Notes under the pieces: model-generated
Told to the model about the DNA's origin: nothing
Database searches by the model: none
Seen by the model: the letters and a program-made list of their open reading frames with translations, nothing else
Translations under genes and position numbers: made by a program
DNA from: Pleurodeles waltl
Taxonomy: Eukaryota; Chordata; Amphibia; Caudata; Salamandridae
DNA length: 64,000 nt
Direction: 5' to 3'
Assembly (NCBI RefSeq): GCF_031143425.1
Contig: NC_090444.1
Location: forward strand, 1,316,523,324 to 1,316,587,323
In this document: positions 1 through 11,400 of the stretch, in pieces
Layout of the letters: each line of letters opens with the position of its first letter
Numbering within the stretch: position 1 is the stretch's first letter

Positions 1-274
1 TGGGTGGAGTCCCATTCTGGCAACAGGAATGTAAATTCCTGTTGCCAGTATCCTTTCCACCAGGGATTTCCTGGTGGTGCTGCCGCCAGGGAACCCCCGG
101 TGGAAAGGAGGCTCCAAATACCGTTGGCGGTCTATGGTGGACTGCCCTGGCGTACTTTGCAGCCTGGTCACTGCTGTGGTCACAATCTGGCGGTCCAGCA
201 CTGCCATGCCGTTGGCAGTGTTACCGCCACTGCCAGCGTGGTAAAGCTGGACCGCCGATGTTATAATGAGGGCC
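1..274. mobile_element. Right end of a Harbinger-type non-autonomous DNA transposon (MITE)
   Basis: The segment is GC-rich and full of short CCGCC/GGCGG-type inverted motifs. It ends at 261-274 with TTATAATGAGGGCC followed by TAA. This terminus and the following TAA match the right end of the complete copy at 23938-24880, where TAA is the target-site duplication. The left end lies outside the window. No coding capacity is seen; the overlapping open frames are composition artefacts. Confidence 0.75.
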
Positions 275-596
275 TAAGTATCCAGTGGCACTACATTTTG
301 ATGACAATCACAAAATTACTGAATTAGGTCGTATGCAATTTATGTGTGGTTACATGTGATTTTAGGGCTGTATGTCCTGTATAAAGAGATACCACTGCCA
401 AGTACAAAAGAAAGAATAAAGCAGAAAAGCTAACAAATCTGTAACTTCAGTGTATTAATGTATGTCTCAGTTTTTTTAGATTTTATGATATAAATTACCG
501 CACTGGTGGGGACCAGTGGACTGGGATTGAAGCGCCGAGGGATATTCCCATCACTTATTGTTTAAAAAAAAATATATATATATATCATAGACATTA
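275..596. other. Non-coding stretch, nothing recognised
   Basis: AT-rich sequence between the MITE and the gypsy-leader-like repeat. I see no gene, no clear repeat boundary and no RNA gene. Confidence 0.5.
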
Positions 597-760
597 GGTA
601 ATCAGACGTGGGTCGCATCCCCTTTCCCCCTTTGAGCTTATCTGTCTATCCAAAGGGTAGACGGGGGGTTCGGAGAAGGACATTGGGAAAAGTTTGTTGT
701 TCTGTTTCTGTGCTGTATGTTTGAATATAACAGTACACTCTAACACCTCCCTAGGTGTAT
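597..760 (+). repeat. Gypsy LTR/leader-like repeat, related to 12585-12700
   Basis: The text around TTATCTGTCTATCCAAAGGG and the following G-rich stretch, down to the CATTGGGAA block, also occurs upstream of the gag of the plus-strand gypsy element (12585-12690). It is therefore probably an LTR end or leader fragment of a related element in plus orientation. No coding part follows here. Confidence 0.5.
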
Positions 761-995
761 AGGCTCTAGGAATCTAGATAAATAAATAAACTTCAGTCCC
801 TGTGACAGCAAATCAATATTCTTATAATGTTTCCTAAGCATAAATCGGCTCTTATCTCCTGAAAACATAAACACACGTAATTAAGTACTGCTCTAACTGT
901 GAATCACTCTTCAATAATCAATTTCATATGCATGTACTAATGTAACAACCTTAATATGAGTTTTTGATCACTTTTAACAAAAATGCAGCTGGAAA

Positions 996-996
<1 letters not shown>

Positions 997-1044
<48 letters not shown>
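997..1044. repeat. (TA)n microsatellite
   Basis: An almost uninterrupted run of about 24 TA dinucleotides, directly visible. Confidence 0.95.
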
Positions 1045-1048
<4 letters not shown>

Positions 1049-1199
1049 TTTCTTTCCTCTTAGAAGAAACAACAAAAAATGGTTGACTTCACTAGTACTT
1101 TCAACAAGACTCCATCAGATAAGTATTTTTGTTTCTTTGACTTTTGTACAATTCTTAAATGTCACCAGAATGCATAGTTTACCGCTTGAAAAATGTCCT

Positions 1200-1482
1200 T
1201 TGTCTTTTGCAGGTTGTCAGGAGATACGGGGATCAGCAGCAGAAGAACTGACTACACAAGGAAAGGCCTGCCGCACAAGGACGCCGAGCACTCAGGAGAA
1301 GGTCACAGAAGAGACAAAGGACGACATCTCAACGGACATCAACCCCGCAGGTGAGTATGGAAGGGGAAGGGAAACTGATGACAAGGAGTTGTCATCGTGC
1401 AGCACGTAGCCTTAAAGGCACCGTGCTCCACCCTTGAAGGGGCCGCCCAATGAAATGCGTGCAGTGCCCCCAGCAGCACACC
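1200..1482 (-). repeat. 3' LTR fragment of the minus-strand Sushi-like gypsy element
   Basis: On the minus strand this follows directly after the chromodomain-coding end of pol and begins TGTGCTGCTGG. The same sequence, with substitutions, occurs at 31377-31590 and continues at 35864-35900, where it is split by another LTR. Read on the plus strand, the part at 1213-1350 is bounded by a pyrimidine-rich CTTTTGCAG and by GCAG|GTGAGT, so it has the look of an exon. Whether it is ever spliced is unknown. Confidence 0.6.
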
Positions 1483-1483
1483 C

Positions 1484-1682
1484 GCACCAACGCACCTCCC
1501 AAAGGCTTGGGTTTGTCAGGGTATCCACGATAAAAGAGGCACAGAAAATGGGGGGCGTGTACATGACACGCAGGCTCCCATGTGTGATTCTCGGGTCCCT
1601 CAGCCTTCCAAATTATCAAATAAAATAATCTGTGCTGTACCCACTTGGAATCCAGAATCACTTCTACTTCAAATTCAGGTTC
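1484..1682 (-). pseudogene. Gypsy pol C-terminal chromodomain (Sushi-like element, minus strand)
   Basis: The minus-strand reading contains EVILDSKWVQ, a YLIIWK stretch, GPENHTWEPACHVHAP and a PDKPKPLGGAL tail. This is the chromodomain and tail at the end of chromovirus-type integrases, parallel to the plus-strand copy at 30450-30650. It is the continuation of the integrase C-terminal domain at 3926-4024, from which it is separated by the LTR-element insertion 1688-3920. Chromodomains in this family are thought to guide integration to chromatin. Only a fragment remains and it is not functional. Confidence 0.75.
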
Positions 1683-1687
1683 GTTAT

Positions 1688-3920
1688 TGATAGAGCGTTC
1701 CGACCTAATAAATTACCTGTATCTGAACGCAGAATTTTGTCAAAGCCCGAAGTCGAAGTTTCTTTCACTCTCTTAACACACGTACCGACTCGTTGACCAC
1801 GCCCGGTCAACCTATTAAACCGACCAGACCACAACATAAAACAAGTGTCTCATACACTTTTCAACATACTCCGGAGTCTCTTGACCTCGCAGGGCCCGTC
1901 TCAACAACAACAACCACGTGGACCTTTTTCCTGCACAAAGCGCCACATACACATGAAGTTCGACGACTTCTCTACTCTCACACTCGGAGTCGCACCTCCG
2001 CTATTCTTCTAAAATCCTCGCAACCTTTTCAAACAACCTGCGGCAATAAGCTGTGCAAGCGCAAAATCCTAACTTCACTCATACTGTCACTAGTACCGCC
2101 AACGCCGATCTCACACCTCCATTCTCTCCATTCGCAAGCTCCGAGATCCCGGGAAAGTCGCGGGGGACTTAGCCCATCATCATTCTCTCAATCTGTTTTA
2201 CCCAAGAAAAATCTAATTCAACTTCTCGAGTGGGGTCCCAAAGGGCGAAACCGTTAATTCAACACCATATACCTCTCGAATGGGGTCCCAAAGGGCGAAA
2301 CCGTCCTCTGCTACCATCTACTGATAGAGCGTTCCGACCTAATAAATTACCTGTATCTGAACGCTCTTAGGCCGATGAATCTTTTGACCAAGTGGGGCTC
2401 TCTTCACCCGAGAGTAATCAATTTAATCAATCAATAATCAATAACGAACATAAGCAATACCCTGATCAACATAACACTTCACAATTAATCCAGAAAACAT
2501 TTCGGCGAACCATGACCTTTCGGCCATGAATAACCACACCAGTTTTTTCAAAGTTAATGAATTTATTTCCCTATATTAACAAAGCTAGCACGATATAAAC
2601 GTGTCTCAACACCAAATGATATATGTAAATGAACATTAATAGCTGTCCATAACGATGAAACAGATGCAATCTATGCAGCATTTGAATAACAATGCATTCG
2701 ATAATAGCAATGCAAACCACTAAAACTATAATCTGTAATGAGCTAATTGCATACATTGGTCAGCATAACAAGGTCTCAAACTGCATCGTGCGACAAATGA
2801 ATCCTCATCTAACCTCAAATTAGCATCTGCATGTGGGACTTCATGCAAAAACAATTTAGCAACATTAATTTGGAAAACTCCTAACTAGGGCTCTTATCAA
2901 AAATCAGCAGTTGGTTACCTAAAAGAAACACAATGCAATTGTACAATTTCCTTTCATATTTACCAAATTCAATCAGCATTCAAGGAAGTCTTCGTCTCAC
3001 AGGTACCAGTTTCGATCAGCATGGGACGGGGCAAAGGGGCAGGGTGGACGGGGCAATTGCCTCTCAGCGGCAAAAGGACAAAACTATTACTTCATGCAAA
3101 GGGACGAATCAAAGTTAAAGTCTCTAGGGCGAGAATTTCTTAAAGTCTCTTTCTCTCGATTAGAGAAAGCATCAAAGTCTCTTTCAAAATGGCGTCGCAG
3201 CAAGATGGGCCATAATAGCTGCAATGTCCTGCAAATGGCGGGCAATGGCTGGTAAAGTTCGTAATGGCTGCTTTCCTCTTCGTGCACCTGGTTTAAATAG
3301 ACAACAGTTCAAATCCAGTAGGGTCTTCCATTGGAGGGTTCATAGGTTGGCTTCAAATTGTCCAATCAAAAACTACAGTTCACAAGCTTCTACCTAAGCA
3401 TACATTATCCTTGGAGTCGGGAACGTAAGTTGCAACATATTTTACCAATTAACTCACTTTCAGAGCGACCATTGTCTGCACCTGCAGATTGACCTTGGAG
3501 CAAAGAAGAAAATGCCAGGCTGGCACGAAACCTTAAAGATAAGCATGTGAACCGATCTCACTGGAAAAGTACAGCTTCAAGCAAGAATACACGTTTATTA
3601 GCACATTGGAAAAATACGAGCATCTAAATCGTGAGACAGGCAACTAGGCCGAAGCCTCCACTAAAGTTATGCTAAGCTAAAACATTTCAAACAAGCAAAT
3701 CATAGCACACATTTACGATTATGTCGGATTAGTACAATTCTAATACATCACGTTATATAAAGCACGCTTATAAATGTTGGCGAACTACTCTGAGGGCACA
3801 TTTGTCCCGGTACAATCTTTAGTAATTCGGTTAAAGTCACACTTGATTATTGCAGTACTACGTTTAAGCGCTAATAAATGTAAAACCTTCATTTCTGCGT
3901 CATCATTATCCACCATAACA
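1688..3920 (-). mobile_element. Truncated LTR retroelement (5' LTR, primer site, leader, stub of 3' LTR)
   Basis: Read on the minus strand, an LTR runs from TGTTATGGTGG (3920) to CGCTCTATCA (2322). After five bases comes a primer-binding site (2316-2296), a leader of about 590 bp, and then the last 43 bp of the LTR again (1730-1688). The 43-bp direct repeats at 1688-1730 and 2322-2364 are identical. The element is therefore a 5' LTR plus leader joined to the last bases of a 3' LTR, with all coding sequence lost. It interrupts the integrase C-terminus of the surrounding gypsy element. I see no clear target duplication, and I cannot tell whether it was a gypsy element or an endogenous retrovirus. 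Confidence 0.6.
2296..2316 (-). promoter_or_regulatory. Primer-binding site resembling the 3' end of initiator-Met tRNA
   Basis: On the minus strand, TGGTAGCAGAGGACGGTTTC starts five bases after the LTR end. It is complementary to the 3' end of vertebrate initiator-Met tRNA including CCA, with one mismatch in the stretch as I recall the tRNA. This sets the element's orientation and the LTR end. Confidence 0.7.
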
Positions 3921-3925
3921 ACTGT

Positions 3926-5097
3926 TTTTTTTTTCAGGAAGTACAGTTTCCTGGCGATATTAATTCTCTTGAGAATCAAATATAGGCCTATGTACCTGGG
4001 TTGACATTTTTGTTGTCCCTTCAACTTGAGATGTCATGTGTTCGGGACTTGCTCTTCAATGTTTATTTGCTTTCTGTTTATACGTCAGCTTTGCTTGCTC
4101 CAAATTATTTTGTGCTGTTTGTTGAATAATTTGTATTTGATCCACATAACCTTGAACAGAAGGAACATTAGTAGTAGGTGTGAAAGACAATAACAGAAAA
4201 TGAGCGTGCAGGCCATAGTTACATTGAAACGTAGTTACCTTGGTAGAGCTGTGTTGTGCATTATTGTAGGCAAACTCTGCAGCCCAAAGAAATGTATCAC
4301 ATTCTGCAGTATCACTCAATATGTGGCATCTAATGTATTGCTCCAAACATTGATTTACCCTTTTTGTCTGACTGTCTGTTTGTGGGCGGCAACCAGTGGA
4401 TAGATGCATCTCAATCTGAAAAATTCCAGACAAGGCCTTTCAAAATTTTAAAACAAATGGAGGGTCCCGATCGGACACAATAGTTGAAGGTAGACCATGC
4501 AAGCGTACTATGGACTGCAAAAAATGCCTGCAAGTGCCTTAGATGGTGGTAGACCTGATAGTGGGGTAAAATGAGCAATTTTAGAAAACATGTCCACTGT
4601 AGCCATGACTGTAGTATAACCATGACCTATTTTTGGTAATTCTACTATAAAACCTAAAGAGATTGTATGCCAGGGGTGTGGAGGAGTAGGTTGGGAATGT
4701 AATAACCCCGCAGGTGCTTGATGTGGATTTCTATTCTGAGCACAAATAGCACACCTTTGTGCGAACTGTTTAGTATCGGTCACCAGTGTGGGCCACCAAA
4801 AATGGCATCTAACCAATTCTAATGTATTTATTTCTCCTGGGTGCCCTCCCCGTATATGATTATGAAACCAGTATAACCCTGTTGCTGTAAAACTGAAGTG
4901 GAAACAAATAATCTATTCTGTACATCATACACATTGTTTATAACCTTGTTCTCTTGTTTTTGTAGAATCTCTTGTGCCTTTTTGCTATACCAAGCAGCAA
5001 CTACATCTGCCAAAAAGGACATTTCAGACAGTACCACCCCTAAAATATGGTCAGAGAGTATGATTGGAGGACTTTCGGATTCTTGTTTGTCAAACAT
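3926..5097 (-). pseudogene. Ty3/gypsy integrase, decayed (Sushi-like, minus strand)
   Basis: Reading right to left: a zinc-binding region with CAIC in 4700-4850; the core with ATVDMFSKIAHF (first acidic residue, about 4600) and IVSDRDPPF (second, about 4470); then the third motif TDSQTKRVNQ (about 4370), where the usual Glu is Lys; then an amphipathic region and a C-terminal domain with QPRYIGLYLI (about 3990). The reading is broken by stops and frame changes near 4816, 4433 and 4056. Integrase inserts the cDNA into the host genome; here the lost catalytic Glu and the broken frames mean it is dead. It follows RNase H in the usual Ty3/gypsy order, and the chromodomain continues at 1484-1682 after an insertion. 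Confidence 0.85.
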
Positions 5098-5425
5098 GAC
5101 AATGCATCTGCTTTCCCTTGCTGTCGGGCTGCTTAGAATTTAACTACAAAATCATAGGCAGTAAAGAATTGGGTCCAGCGTAACGGTCTCATGGATAGAG
5201 CCTTAGCGGATTTGAGGAGCTGAAGATTTCTATGATCTTTGATGACAGTGGCAGTGTGCAAGGCACCCATCAGATAATGATGCCATTCCTCAAAAGCTTT
5301 CTTTATGACCTGTAGCTCTTTGTCACCAATGGAATAATTTACTTCAGCTGGACTACGTTTGTGAGAGTAAAAAGCTACAGGATGAAGTTCTGTGGTCTCC
5401 TTGTTTCTCTGGGATAGGACCCCCC
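5098..5425 (-). pseudogene. RNase H domain of the minus-strand gypsy element (distal part)
   Basis: The minus-strand reading gives HPVAFYSHKRSPAEVNYSIG, a KEL motif, HHYLMGALHT, DHRNLQLLKS and, near 5110, KADAL, all typical of Ty3/gypsy RNase H. The domain degrades the RNA strand during reverse transcription. Its upstream part lies beyond 8098 because a solo LTR has inserted at 5426. An in-frame stop is visible near 5145. Confidence 0.85.
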
Positions 5426-8097
5426 TGTAGGAAAGTACCCTCTTTTTGGCACGGTACCCCCACTTTTTGCCTGCTGTCAGATTTCTTAGACTTTTCTCAC
5501 TGTGATCCTGCTAACCAGAACCCCAGTGATTGTGCTCTCTCCGTCTAAATTTGGTTGCCTTAGTACTAGTCTCTAGTATATGGTACATAGGTACCCAGGG
5601 CATTGGGACACCAGGGTTATCCCATCGGCTGAGGCATGTATTATGCCACCCATGGGAGCCCATGCAAAATGTGTCTGCAGGCTTGCCATTGCAGCCTGCA
5701 TGAAAAGGTGCATGCACCCTTTCGCTACTGGTCACCACACCAGGTCACTGTAAGTCACCCCTATGGTATGCCCTTTCAACCCAAAGGGCAGGGTGCAGGT
5801 CCCTGTGTGTGAGGGCACCTCTGTATGAGCATTGGTACCCCTACGAACTCCTGTTCCAATGAACTAGACTTTGTAAGTGTGGGGAAGCTATTTTATCCAT
5901 GTACTGGCCACACCTGTGGTCCAGCTACATAATGGTAACTCTGAACGTTGGCATGTTTGCTATCAAACATGTCAGAATCATACCCCAATACTACTGCCAG
6001 TATTGGTGGCATGATTCCAGGCACTCTGGGGGCTCCTTAGATGACCCCCTGTATTGCTCCTACCAGTCTTCCAGGGTTTGTGAACAGCCCATGGTGCTGC
6101 AGTCCCTCAGACAGGATTCTGGCCTCCTGTTGATTGACCAGCTCAAGCAGCGGAAGGCAGAACAAAGGATTTCCTGTGGGAGAGGGGATGCAACACCCTC
6201 CCCCTTGGAAATAGATGTTACTGGGCTGGGGAGGGGTAGCCTCCCACACCACCAGAGTGCTTTAAAGGGCTCATTTGGTGCCCTCTTTGCATAATATGGT
6301 TTGCACCAGTCCAGGGACACCGGGTCCCTACTCTGGCGGGAAACTGCACAAAGGAAAGGGGAGTAACCCCAGAGGTTGTGCCCAGAGCTCTTCCAGGTGG
6401 CCGCTTGATTGTGCCATCTTTGAAACAAGATGTGCAGAGGCCCCTGGGAGCATCTAGTTGGTCAGGATAGGTAGCTGACGTCAGTGACCCCCTTTGATAG
6501 GTGGTCACCCTGCAGAGTGACCAAGTCCCCTGTTAGGGCTATTTAGGGACTCCCTTGCGGGAGGGTTCCCGAATTCAGCATGCAAGACTCCACCAAGACT
6601 CCACTGCATCAACTTCTTCTGCTCATGGCTACCGAAACCGCTGCTGGACTTCTCAGGAACCAAACAAGCCTGAAACACCTGAGATGACATTGCCTTGCAA
6701 CATTGTTTCTCCAGCTCCTCTAAACAATTGCAACATTTCAATGGCTGTGCATTCCTCTGGGGTCAGCAAGACTTCAGCTGCACCATAGAAGCAAGAAGGA
6801 ATCTCCCTTGGAGTGAAGGAGTCACTCCCCTGCATCAGCAGGCACCTAAGGCAACAACGTACTGCTGCTGGGATCTGCTCTCTGCCGGAACTACGTGGAT
6901 CCTCCAACACAGGCAGTGGTTCTGAGTGCTCCTCTTGGCCCTCTCTGCCTGCTGTCCAACTTGGGAGACAGTGAGTCCTTGCCTCTCCCTGCAGGACAGA
7001 ATCCCTGTGATCTGTGTCTCTTGCAGTGACCAAGGCTTGTTTACTCCTGCTCCGAGTGATCTGCAGGCTCCAAGTATCCTTGGCCTCCAGCACTTCATCC
7101 TTGCAAGGACAGTCTCCTCTCTGCTGCTCCAGCGACATGGGACTCCTCTCCGGGTGTGCTGACTGGGACTCACTGCAGCTTACTGTGCCTGCGGCCAGTG
7201 GTTTGACTGTGAAGGTTACGATTGCTTCTGCTGAGGGTCAGCCCGGGGTCCCCGCCAAGGGTTGAGTCCCCTGGACCTTACTGGTCCTCTTCAGCTCTGC
7301 AAATCCTCTTCTTCCCAGATTTGCATTTGCCAAGGCTTGTTGGTGATTCTCCTGACCACTGACCCATCTATGACCTGGCGACCGGCATGGGACAGCTTCT
7401 GCACAATTTCAGGGACTTCTCTGCAGCTCCTGGGCTCCACAGCTGACCTCCATCTTCCACTGTAGACGCAGGACATCTTCATCCAGAATTCACCACTGGG
7501 TTCCACTGGACGGGCCCTGTTCTTCCAAAATTCCAAGTCCCCTTGTTAGTCTATGGGAAGACCAGGTAACTTACCTCTGGTCTCCTGGTCGCTGTGGGTC
7601 ATCTAAGTACTCACCTCTTGGGGTTCCAAGCTTTCCCTGCTCCCTTCTAACTACTCCACATCCTTGGGTGGGGGACTTAACCTCGCATTCCACTACTTTA
7701 GTATATGGTTTGCCCCCCCCCCCACCATAGGGCCCTAACTTTCTTCTGCTATTTCTTACCAAGGCTTGTTGTTTTTCTAGGCTAATTCCAAGCACTTACC
7801 ATGTGTATATATAGTGTATACTTACCCCCAGTCGGGGGATTGCCTATAGTAAATTAGGTCAGTGTTACTGTAATAAAGTACCTTTATTTTTGCAACACTG
7901 TGTGGTTCCTTTCACAAGAGATAAGTTGCTTTGTGACTGTTGTGGAATTGCAAGTGCTTTACACTCCTCCTAGATAAGTCTTGGCTGCCAGCCTTGGTTT
8001 CCGAGACACTGTTCACTAACTAATAGGGGTTGCCTGGACCTGGCATGAAGTGCAAACACCACAGAGGTCCATCACAAACCAGGCCAGCCTTCCTACA
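5426..8097 (+). mobile_element. Solo long LTR inserted in a gypsy RNase H
   Basis: It starts TGTAGGAAAGTACCCTC and ends CCTTCCTACA, a TG...CA LTR with short inverted ends. It cuts the reading of the surrounding RNase H, which resumes on both sides. The flanks are C-rich (CCCCC before, TTCCCC after), so a 4-5 bp target duplication is likely but not clean. Near the 3' end is an AATAAAGTACC polyadenylation-type signal (about 7872). A second, reverse copy of the same LTR family lies at 31591-35863. No coding content is credible; the overlapping open frames lack any known motif. Confidence 0.75.
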
Positions 8098-9123
8098 TTC
8101 CCCAACTGCCAGCTAAAAGGCGTCATGCCTCCACAATAATTGGCTGTGTAGTGTCAGGATGTTGTAAAATGGGGCATTCATAAAAGTCTTTTTTAAGAGC
8201 TGGAAAGCCTGTTCTGCTGCCTCAGTCCACTGAAACACTACCCCCTTTTTAGCAGCTGAGTTATGGGGGATACCAAGGTGGAACAATGGTCTATGAATCG
8301 CCAGTAAAAATTGGCAAATCCAAGAAAACTTTGTACTTCTTTTACAGTTTTAGGAGATTTCCATTGCACAGTAGCTGCATCTTTCTGCGGGTCCATGCTC
8401 CCCTCTGTGAAGAGAGAACATATCCCAAAAAGGAGACTTCAGAAGCATGAAACTTGCATTTCTCCAGTTTGACAAAGGACCTATTATCTTGTAACTGTTG
8501 CAACACTGCTCTGACATGCTTCCCATGATCTGTTATGAATGAGGAGTATATCAAGATATCATCAAGATAAGCCACCACACACCACATCCAAAAAACTCTC
8601 TCGATACTTAATTTATAAAGAACAGAAAAGCTACATAACATAACCCAAATGGCATCACCAGCTATTCATACAATCCAAACTTAGTACGAAATGCTGTTTT
8701 TCACTCATCCCCTTCTCTCACCCTCGCCAGATGATAAGCTCCTCTCAGATCTAATTTGTTAAACACTCAAGCATCTTTTGCCTTGATCTATGAGGCTAGA
8801 AATAAGAAGCAGAGGAAAGCGATTCTTTACAGTGACATCATTAAGAGCTGTGTAGTCAATGCAAAGAGGCAACTCTCCCCCCTTTTTGGTATGAAAAATA
8901 AAGAGGAAGACTCTGGGGAATGGGACGGCCTGATAAAACCTGTCTTTAACATTTCATCTAGATATTCCCTAAGATGGATGTTTTCTTTTTCTGTGAGTGC
9001 ATATATTACACTGCATGGTATGCGGGCCCCAGGGGTCAGATCAATTTGGCAGTCATATGGATGATGTGGAGGAAAGAAGTGGCCCTTTGTTTGGCAAAAC
9101 TGTCTGCTAGACCTTGGTATCAT
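8098..9123 (-). pseudogene. Reverse transcriptase of the minus-strand Sushi-like gypsy element
   Basis: From right to left the minus strand shows the RT leader (PYDCQIDLTPGARIP, then LREYLDEMLKTGFIRPS and FFIPKR), the catalytic box VVAYLDDILIYSS near 8560, KLEKCKFH and VSFLGYVLS, and the thumb/tether with TVKEVQSFLGFANFYWRFI near 8310. The YLDD box is intact, but frameshifts and a missing stretch near 8650-8820 break the frame. RT copies the element RNA into DNA. The C-terminal part and RNase H continue beyond the solo LTR at 5098-5425. Confidence 0.88.
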
Positions 9124-9560
9124 GAAGGAATCTGAATACTCTCTACATCAATAGATAATGCTACAATCTTATCTGTATTTAACCAAGAGGATCCTTGAAA
9201 ACAATGTTCTTTACAATAGGAAGAACAAAAGGTAATCTTATGAATTTTCCAATCTATGGGTGGATTATGGGTCTCCAACCATACTATACTTAGAATAGCT
9301 TGAAATTGTGGAGCTTGTATCAGATAGAATTCTATCTTATATAAAGTAGTACACTGAATTTTAAGCCACAAAGCAGTTGTAGCATGTGTTATGGGACCTG
9401 ACTTAAGGGCACTTCCATCAATAGTTTTCACTTCATCAGCCTGCTCTTCCTGTTCACAAGGAATGCCATATAATGAAGCAAGAGTGTGATCCATAAAATT
9501 ACCTGTAGCTCCTGATACAACGAGCAATTGAAAAGTAACCAAAACCCCATTCCAGGACAA
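9120..9560 (-). pseudogene. Aspartic protease region of the minus-strand gypsy element
   Basis: A 146-residue open frame with LVVSGATGNFMDHTLA near its start, followed by the spacing and AILSIVWLETHNPPIDW block typical of Sushi-type proteases. The retropepsin active site should be D-S-G; here the Asp is replaced by Val, so the enzyme would be inactive. Protease would cut the Gag-Pol polyprotein. It sits between the zinc knuckle of gag and RT, as expected. Confidence 0.75.
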
Positions 9561-9714
9561 TTGAGATGCTACATTGAAATTATGGTTTTGTTGGATACAG
9601 AATGTTTGTAATAGAGATCTGGAGGCTATATTAGTCTGTACACCTGAAACACTTGCCTCACCAGGTCCTGGGTGGCCTAGTTTCCTGCCTCACCTTTTCT
9701 CTTTGGTTTTACTA

Positions 9715-10646
9715 GACATTCACCCAAACAATGACCTTTATTACCACAAAACAGACAAAGTTTTAACGTCCTTCACCTTTCTCTTTCCTCAGCCCTTAAC
9801 AGAACTCTTAGACTGCCTATCTGCATGTGTTCTGGTTCATCAGTTTTGTCTGGGTCCGATCTTTTTCCCTTAAATACAACTATTACAGTTTCGGTTCAAC
9901 CCTTGTCTCGCCTACACTCAGTCAGACAATGATCCCGTTTCACACCCATGGCTACAGTTACATGAAGGGTTAACAACTTTGGCCAATGAGTCTTTTAATT
10001 CATCATACAATCCCTTAAAAAACAAGGTACTTCTTTTGCTCTCCAACCACCCAGATTCTGCTACTAATCGATTGAGCGCAGTAATGTAAGTTAATACATC
10101 TTTACTACCTTGTTGTAAGTTTAATAATTCTGTATCTACTGATTGAATAAATGTGTGATGATCAAACAGCTTTTTAAATTCAGCCTTAAATGCAGGATAA
10201 TTGTATAGCAATGGGTCATCTCTTTCTACAAAAGGAATTGACCATGTAGCAGCTTTACCCCCCAAATTAGGAAAGGATGAAGGCCACCTTTGATTGATCA
10301 TTAGGAAACAAACCGGTTTGCAAATAAAATGTAGCTAACACTGATTTATGAAAGCGGCGAATTTTGAGGGATCTCCAGAAAAATACTCAGGAGTAGGCAA
10401 AGGAATAGCTGGTGGAGTGGTAACTTGAATTACTGGTGCTCTTGTAACCTGACTAGATCTGGCCCCCTCATACTGCGCAAATACCCCTTCTGAGGATCTA
10501 TCCGAATGGTCCTCTCCTGAAACAGTAAATGCAGCAATGGATATCCCTTGAAAGGCATCGACTCTCTGTGCTAGTGTCTGAGTTTCTTTTTGCAAATTGC
10601 AGATCATATGAGCTAAATCAGCCAACATGACCTCCCATGTCTCCAC
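9715..10646 (-). pseudogene. Gag of the minus-strand Sushi-like gypsy element
   Basis: The minus strand opens at 10646 with a short coiled-coil-like N-terminus and then TPEYFSGDPSKFAAFINQC. The retrotransposon gag domain follows (10301-9918: AATWSIPFVERDDPLL, FKAEFKKLFDHH, LTYITALNRLVAESGW). A CCHC zinc knuckle, CLFCGNKGHCLGEC, lies at 9717-9758. Gag packages the RNA. At least two frame breaks are present (near 10320 and 9910), so it is a pseudogene. The family is the one that gave rise to domesticated RTL/PEG10-type genes in mammals (established knowledge), but nothing here suggests domestication. Confidence 0.85.
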
Positions 10647-10899
10647 TTCACTCGGGCGAAAATTCTACATGTGCTCGTTGTGTTCGCAGACCATTACATT
10701 TTCTGCAGAAGTGAATGGGGCACAACGTAATTCCCAACTTCCGTATGAATAAAAGAGACTCCTGAGTAGTCATGCCTGACCCACAGAGATGAAGGGACGA
10801 ACCTTGACTAGGACCAACACCAGATTTCTACCTTGCGATATCAATTGACTTTTTGTTTTTTTGAAAGCATTAGAAAAACCCTTACTACTTATAACTCAT
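10647..10899. other. Leader-side sequence between two oppositely oriented gypsy elements
   Basis: No gene is seen. The region lies upstream of the minus-strand gag and is cut at 10900 by the LTR of the plus-strand element. The minus-strand element's own 5' LTR is not visible. Confidence 0.5.
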
Positions 10900-11400
10900 T
10901 GTCAGAATTCAGCAGTCTCCTAAGGTAACTAAAGAAAAATAAGTAAATGTAATCACCCACAAAATGCCACTTCGGACCCAAACGAAACAGAAAAGCACTA
11001 GATGGAGGCAAAGCTGGAACGTAAGAAATTCCAAGATGGCTGCCAGAATCAAGTGCTAACACAGTTTAAAAAGAAATACATAAATGCAGCATTAACTACA
11101 TTTAAAAGAATTATGAATGGACTGTGTAAAATGGAAATTAGAGCATAAAAGAAGACAAGGCACAGTCATATAATGCACTTGTTCAGAGGGAAGCTTTTGA
11201 TACGTTACCTGAGTTCCTGTTGAACAGTTCTTCAATATTTTCAGCACAGCAGCTGTTCCCATGCAAGCACCCTAAAAGGGAAAAAGAAAAGAACTGTTTA
11301 TAGTTAATAAGAAAGTAAAAAAAAGATAAACCAGTAACTTAATCTACAAGATAATATTGCATATACCAACCCAAGAACAAAGGATAATCTTCAATATATA
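10900..11400 (+). repeat. 5' LTR (part) of the plus-strand Sushi-like gypsy element
   Basis: Begins TGTCAGAATTCAGCAG and shares long stretches with the sequence after the pol stop of the same element at 30657-31376 (for example AATGCCACTT, GAAACAGAAAAGCACTAGATGG, AATTCCAAGATGGCTGCCAG, CAAGGCACAGTCATAT). This copy lacks about 360 bp present in the 3' copy between the GATGGCTGCCAG block and the GCTAACACA block. A MITE is inserted at 11401. Confidence 0.7.

Noticed and set aside
1793..2257. 154-residue Thr/Ser-rich plus-strand open frame
   Set aside because: It is antisense to the LTR element leader; no motif, and the leader explanation with its primer site fits better.
5899..7465. Several 70-160 residue open frames on both strands
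   Set aside because: All inside the solo LTR 5426-8097, with no protein-family resemblance.
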